From NCBI GenBank assembly GCA_027625915.1, contig JANTQA010000017.1, positions 1 through 64,000 on the forward strand: a stretch of 64,000 nt of DNA, in the 5' to 3' direction. Positions 59,502-64,000 of the stretch are shown here, in pieces (the first letter of the stretch is position 1; every line of letters begins with the position of its first letter). The position numbers and the translations under genes are program-made. The notes beneath the pieces are model-generated. The model saw only the letters and a program-made list of their open reading frames with translations, ran no database searches and was not told the origin of the DNA. This stretch comes from Anaeramoeba flamelloides. Its lineage: Eukaryota; Metamonada; Anaeramoebidae.

Positions 59502-60002
59502 GCTCTGGCTTGATGGTTAATCAAATAATGCCAAAAAAATAGGTTATATATACTTTTTGTTGAAGAGTAAATGAAACAAAATTTTCATTTGTCTTTCCCA
59601 AAAAGAGTTAAAAAAGTCAAGTAAAATTTAAATATGATCATTCCATAAATCATTTATTATTATTTTCCCTTTTAGAATTACAGACTTTGATGAAACATTT
59701 TAATTCTTAGTTTGATTTTTTTGGAAAGTTGAAGAAAAATTTTGTTTCATGTTATTTTAAAATTAACAGTATAAATGAACAAATCTTTTTTTGTGGAAAT
59801 AAAAGATTGGGTAATTTAAAAATTATTTGACAAATGAAAAATCAACATTTAATTCAAATTGGTAATAATTATTTGAAAATAAAGTTGTTTTTTTTCATTA
59901 TTTTCAAATTATTGACATTTATCTTTATCTTTCGTGAGAGGAATGAATTAATAAATAAAAATTCCACAATCCGTGTTTAATAATTGAATATTTTGCTGTT
60001 AG

Positions 60003-60033
<31 letters not shown>

Positions 60034-63000
60034 TTATTTAAAAGAATGGAGTAAAATTCTTGATTTTTCTTAATACTTTTCAATTAAAAAAAAAAAAACA
60101 TTGAAAAAATCACAGACACTACCTTAAATATTGGGAAAACTAAGAAATCGAATTTATAATAATTTTCTGCTATTATAAGTATTTTTTATTTTCAATTTTT
60201 GATTTATTATCATTTTTTTTATTACCTTAAGTTTTCAAATCATAAGAGCTTTTATGAAAAATTCCCCATAAGAAAAATAAATTTCATAATTTTGATTCGC
60301 AATAGGAAATAGTTTTTGTGTATTTTTTAAAAGAATAACTTTTTTGAATACATTTTTTTTTGTATAAAATTTATGATAATTTTTTTTTCCATTTGATTCT
60401 TTTAAATTTATATCTTCCACAATACAAAATAAAGTGATTTATGTTTTCGTAAATATTTAAAGCAGTCATCACATTTTTCCCTTTTTTTTTTTAAATGTGT
60501 TGTCTTCAGATTTATTAAAAAATTAAATTTATGAGCTGTTCAGGACTGGAACTCGTGGCTAAACTGTTTTCGATTTTTTTAAGGCTAGCTCTCGAGCAAC
60601 TGTGAAATTAAGCATTTGTTAAAATTATTGACATTTACAATGAACTTAATATAAAATACAAATGATGTATTTAGACTACAAAATAATTCGATATCATAAA
60701 CAAATTCATTTCAATTACTTTTTCTGCTTCATGATTATTATTCTTTCTTATTTTTTTTTCTTAATTATTTTTGAAACTTATAATTAATAATATCTTTTTT
60801 TTATTATTATTTTATTTTATTATTCACAATACCATATTAAATAATAGATACATTACACCATCTATTCTTTCACCCACCATCTATAATATTATTCCTAAAG
60901 GCATTGAGGTGACTGATGAAAAACGCACAAGTTTGATGAATTGGTCAAAATTGTTTCAAAATCTTACTAATGGTGTAACATATTCAAGTAAAAATGATGA
61001 TACACCATGTGTAAAAAAACTTGATGATTTTATTGAAAGAAATCAAAATAATTTACATCAATGGTTTCGCATGTTTGTTCCAAAAAATGAAAATGATGTG
61101 AATAATGAAAAAAAAAATCAAGAAGAAAAAAAAGAAAAAAACAACAACAATGACAATAATGATGAAGATGATAATAATGATAACAACAACAATAATAATG
61201 ACAATAACGATAATAATGATGACAACATCAATAATGATGAAGATGATAATAATGATAACAACAATAGCAACGATGATAACGATAATAATGATGAAAACAT
61301 CAATAATGATGAAGACGATAATAATGATAACAGCAACAATAGCAACGATGATAACGATAATAATGATGAAAACAGTAGCAATGATGATAACGATAATAAT
61401 GATAACAACAACGATGATGACAACATCAATAACGGCAACGAAGACGATAATAACGAACATAATGATGACAACAACAATAATAACGATAATAGCAATAATA
61501 ACGATAATAATGATAATAACAACAGTGATAACAAAGATAATAATAGTAACAGTTGCACTAACAATATTGATTTAAACCAACTGAAGGAATTATATAAGAT
61601 AAAAAAAATCGAAGAACAACAACAAAAAAAACAAATTGAAATAAAAATGAAAGAAATTCAAAAGCAAATAGAATTAAAAGAAATAGATGAATTAGACGTT
61701 TTTGAAAGATCAAAATCAAAAACATTCCAATCAAATGAATTAAATTTGCATAAATTCAAAATTCAGGATTTATTTCAACTTCATTCCATCTTTTTTGAAG
61801 GTATTACCAAAATATCCAATTTTCTTCAAGAAAAGTATTCGAGCAAAAAAAATAAATTTGAAACAAAAATCAAAGAATTAAATTCCTTTATTGAATTTAT
61901 TCAATCAAGACAATTACCACCACAAATTTTTTCCAGTTCTTTTCAAAATGTAGATAATTATTACACAAATAAGATGAAAATCGAATTAAGTGAATACGAT
62001 CAAGCAAGGTTTTTTTATATATACGGAGTAAATCTTGAAGAATTGCCAATTGTATATTTAATATTTCATCGAATTCAATCAAAATTTTGGGATGATATAC
62101 CCAAATTAGTCAAATATTTTTTAGCTGTGCTTGAACGATTAGATGATCTTGATTTTTGTTTATTTGTTGATATGTCTTATGTTTCGATTTTATCTTTAGA
62201 AAGGAAAAACCAAATACAATCCACAATTTTTTTAATTAACAAATTATTAAATAAAAATAATAAAAATAAGAAAAAATCTGAAAAGCTAAACAATAATAAT
62301 AACAACAACAACAACAACAACAACAACAATAATAATAACAATAACAATCATAATGAAAAAAACAATGAAAATACTGATAATTTTAATCTTGATTATAATA
62401 AGTTGAATGATTTATATCTCGATCAAATTTATATACTTTACCCAACTAAATTTTCCAAAATATTAAAAACAATTTCTGAAATTACCAAAAAAAATAATTT
62501 TAATAAAAAAATGAAAGAAATATCTTCATTTTCTGAAATAAAGAAATATATATCCCCAGAGAACATAGAATTACCAGGTGAATCAAAAAATCAATTGTCT
62601 TCTTCTTATTTGGTAAAGAAAGTTAATTCCAAGAAAAGAAAGCAAAAAAGATTAGTAAAATTAACTACAAGAACAATTTTAAATATCAAACCAAAAAATA
62701 AAAAAATTATTAATGAAAAGCAAATAAATGATATAATAAGAATTTGGGTAAAAAAAAAAAATTCTGAAATTAAAATTGAATTCCAAAATGATTTGAAAAA
62801 CGAGAAGAAAAATAAAAATAATAAAAAAATTTTCAATTCAAAAAGCATTTCCCGATTTAGAAGATTTATTTTCATGTCGGACAAAGATCGCGATATGTTC
62901 TTAAAGGATCTATTTTTCCATTGCTTTGAATTAGAAACAACTGAAGAAAAACATATTTTCAATATTTTGGAAAACACTTGGAAGAATTTAAAAAATGTCC

Positions 63001-63284
63001 AATTGATTTTAAATTTCGATTCTGTTTTAATAATAGTCAATGGGATGGTCAATCAAGAAATTTGCTTTAATTCAATAGAATCCGTTTTTTTAGATTCCAA
63101 AGCCAATTCTTATAAAGTGTATATGAAATTAATTACCAATGTTAATCCAGTTGTTTTTTTTATCAAATTTCCAAAAAAATTTGTAAATGCTTTGACTAAT
63201 GGCTTAATCAGATATAGAAGGATATTACAACAAGAAAGTTCTTCAACTCTACTCAATTACAAATATACAAATAATAAAAAATGA
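56627..63284 (+). CDS. Neurofibromin-like RasGAP with Sec14 and PH-like domains
   Basis: Exons 56627-56957, 57157-57481 and 60848-63284 join in frame to 1,030 residues. Neurofibromin-type proteins speed GTP hydrolysis on Ras; their Sec14-PH module binds lipid. RasGAP domain, about 20-310: SILRGNSVVVK with the likely arginine finger Arg97, RKIGSRFLQKVIGQEI, then FLRYITPSILSPT (217-229, spanning the intron 2 junction) and LFQNLTNG. An Asn/Asp tract fills about 317-456. The Sec14 domain, about 570-804, includes LDDLDFCLFVDMSYVSIL, DQIYILYPTKFSKIL and IKKYISPENIELPGES, with a poly-Asn insert at about 700-721. A PH-like fold follows (890-1004, VQLILNFDSVLIIVNG). Splice sites: ACAA^gtaagt / atag^GA and TGAG^gtaaaa / atag^A. 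Intron 2 is 3,366 bases with two MITEs. Human NF1 is over 2,800 residues; the large HEAT regions are lacking here. Strong evidence that one gene covers both halves. Confidence 0.9.
58356..58936. mobile_element. TA-flanked MITE in the RasGAP intron (left)
   Basis: Termini AGGTATTTCCAAAAAAGTGG and AGCTATTTCCAAAAAAAGTA (complement), TA on both sides, 581 bases, no transposase. It ends at 58936, four bases (TATA) before the next element. Confidence 0.78.
58941..59470. mobile_element. TA-flanked MITE in the RasGAP intron (right)
   Basis: Termini AACCCCGTTCCAAAAATTTG and AACTAGATTCCAAAAATTTG (complement), both continuing GACACA, TA-flanked, 530 bases. An inner pair (GAAACGAGCGGAAC / GTTCGTTCCACTG) suggests degenerate second repeats. 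The GGACACA ending resembles Tc1/mariner termini. Confidence 0.75.
59470..59498. repeat. TA microsatellite
   Basis: An uninterrupted TA run directly at the right end of the 58941 element, perhaps grown from its target site. Confidence 0.9.
60003..60110 (+). repeat. Palindromic modular repeat, locus 8 (scrap)
   Basis: After a long T run comes TTTAAAAGAATGGAGTAAAA...ATTTTTCTTAATACTTTTCA, one module of the family, then an A run. It lies in the RasGAP intron. A tRNA-like patch at 60540-60610 (minus strand GAGTTCCAGTCC) is too imperfect to call. Confidence 0.5.
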
Positions 63285-64000
63285 TCTATTCATTTATTTT
63301 TATTATCTATTATTAAAAACAAACATTCCAAAAAAAAAAAAATTAATAGTATATATATATATATATGTGTGTGTGTATGTGTGTGCTTGTTTGTGTGTGT
63401 TTTTCTATGTTTTTATTTGTTTGTTTATTTATTTTTTCTTTTCAAATAAATGCTTTAAATTTATTTGAAAGACAATAAATAGCAAAATAGTATACTTATT
63501 TTAATTTGCAGATCCAAATGGTATAATTTTTTATTTAAAAGTTATTTAACATTACTTTAAAACCTGTTATTATTTTCATAGATTAATGACTTGAAAAATT
63601 TGATTTTTAATCAAATGAAAAATTTATTCTCTCTTTTTCACGTTTTAAGTTTAAAAATACTTTTTATTTATTTTTCCTTTAATGGAAAAACATGTAGTTT
63701 ACATAACTTAAAATAAAATCAAGTCTACTTATTTTACTTTTTTTTTAATTTCATAATAATTAAATCAAAAAAATCAAAAGTTGCTGTTTTAAAAATATGT
63801 ATTTATTTTATATTTTTTTATTTCTTATTACAATAAATTATATATCAAAAAAGGAATTTTATTTTATAAATTTAGATTCTTCAAAGTTTTTTTCAAATAT
63901 GTTGACTCACTTTATAATGTTGTTTGAAGTTATTTTGAGGGTTTTCTTTAGGGTTCTTAACAAAAAATATTTTCAATTTTTAGATCAGTATCATTTTTTC
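63285..64000. other. Downstream of the RasGAP gene; no gene seen
   Basis: Contains a TA then TG microsatellite (63350-63405) and A/T-rich sequence to the window end. No coding signal. Confidence 0.6.

Noticed and set aside
60540-60612. tRNA-like sequence (minus strand, GAGTTCCAGTCC)
   Set aside because: Position 57 of the T loop is not a purine, and neither the T stem nor the acceptor stem pairs.
60771-60847. Start of the RasGAP second half at an upstream hydrophobic peptide
   Set aside because: The peptide is intron sequence; the splice at 60848 joins FLR to YITPSI exactly as in RasGAP domains, and the longer frame would break that motif.
61053-61564. Opposite-strand Ile/Val- and Leu/Ser-rich frames over the Asn/Asp tract
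   Set aside because: Shadows of the AAT/GAT repeats in the RasGAP gene.

Overview
The window is very A+T-rich eukaryotic DNA. It has GT-AG introns, the standard genetic code, long A/T homopolymers, and proteins full of Lys, Glu, Asn, Asp and Gln runs. This suggests a free-living protist. An anaeramoebid (Metamonada) or an amoebozoan would fit the gene content and base composition, but no rRNA is present to settle it. Seven host genes can be supported. Four of them only become visible when exons far apart are joined; every join below keeps the frame and restores a recognisable protein domain.

Layout: 0.2-2.1 kb (-) holds a decayed piggyBac transposase split by a small TA-flanked MITE. 2.1-8.1 kb is A/T-rich DNA with two more copies of that MITE. 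8.1 kb (+) is a two-repeat ubiquitin gene. 9.5-12.6 kb has a Tc1-like transposase tail with a MITE inside it and two blocks of a palindromic modular repeat. 12.8-18.6 kb (-) is an SLC35F6-like membrane transporter whose 4.4-kb second intron is packed with nested DNA elements. 19.3-22.5 kb is a MITE and a decayed LINE. 23.2-26.1 kb (-) is an SLC45/SUT-type sugar:H+ symporter. 26.1-32.1 kb is repeats: a long inverted repeat, modular repeats and a second LINE 3' end. 32.1-32.9 kb (+) is a three-exon gene of unknown function. 33.0-33.8 kb is a TTAA-flanked MITE. 35.1-42.4 kb (+) is a 2,400-residue Furry/Tao3/Mor2-like scaffold. 45.6-51.3 kb (+) is an RRM-RGG-prion-like RNA-binding protein with a 19-base first exon and a 4.3-kb intron. 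51.3-56.6 kb is repeats. 56.6-63.3 kb (+) is a compact neurofibromin-like RasGAP with Sec14 and PH-like domains and a 3.4-kb intron holding two abutting MITEs.

The genes do not form an operon or pathway. Furry (NDR-kinase scaffold), the RasGAP, ubiquitin and two transporters are ordinary house and signalling genes. The striking feature is the mobile DNA: at least six TIR families, mostly Tc1/mariner-like (TA) or piggyBac-like (TTAA), many folding into near-complete hairpins, inserted into one another and into a few greatly swollen introns. The other introns in the same genes are about 50-240 bases. No virus, CRISPR array, rRNA or convincing intact tRNA was seen.
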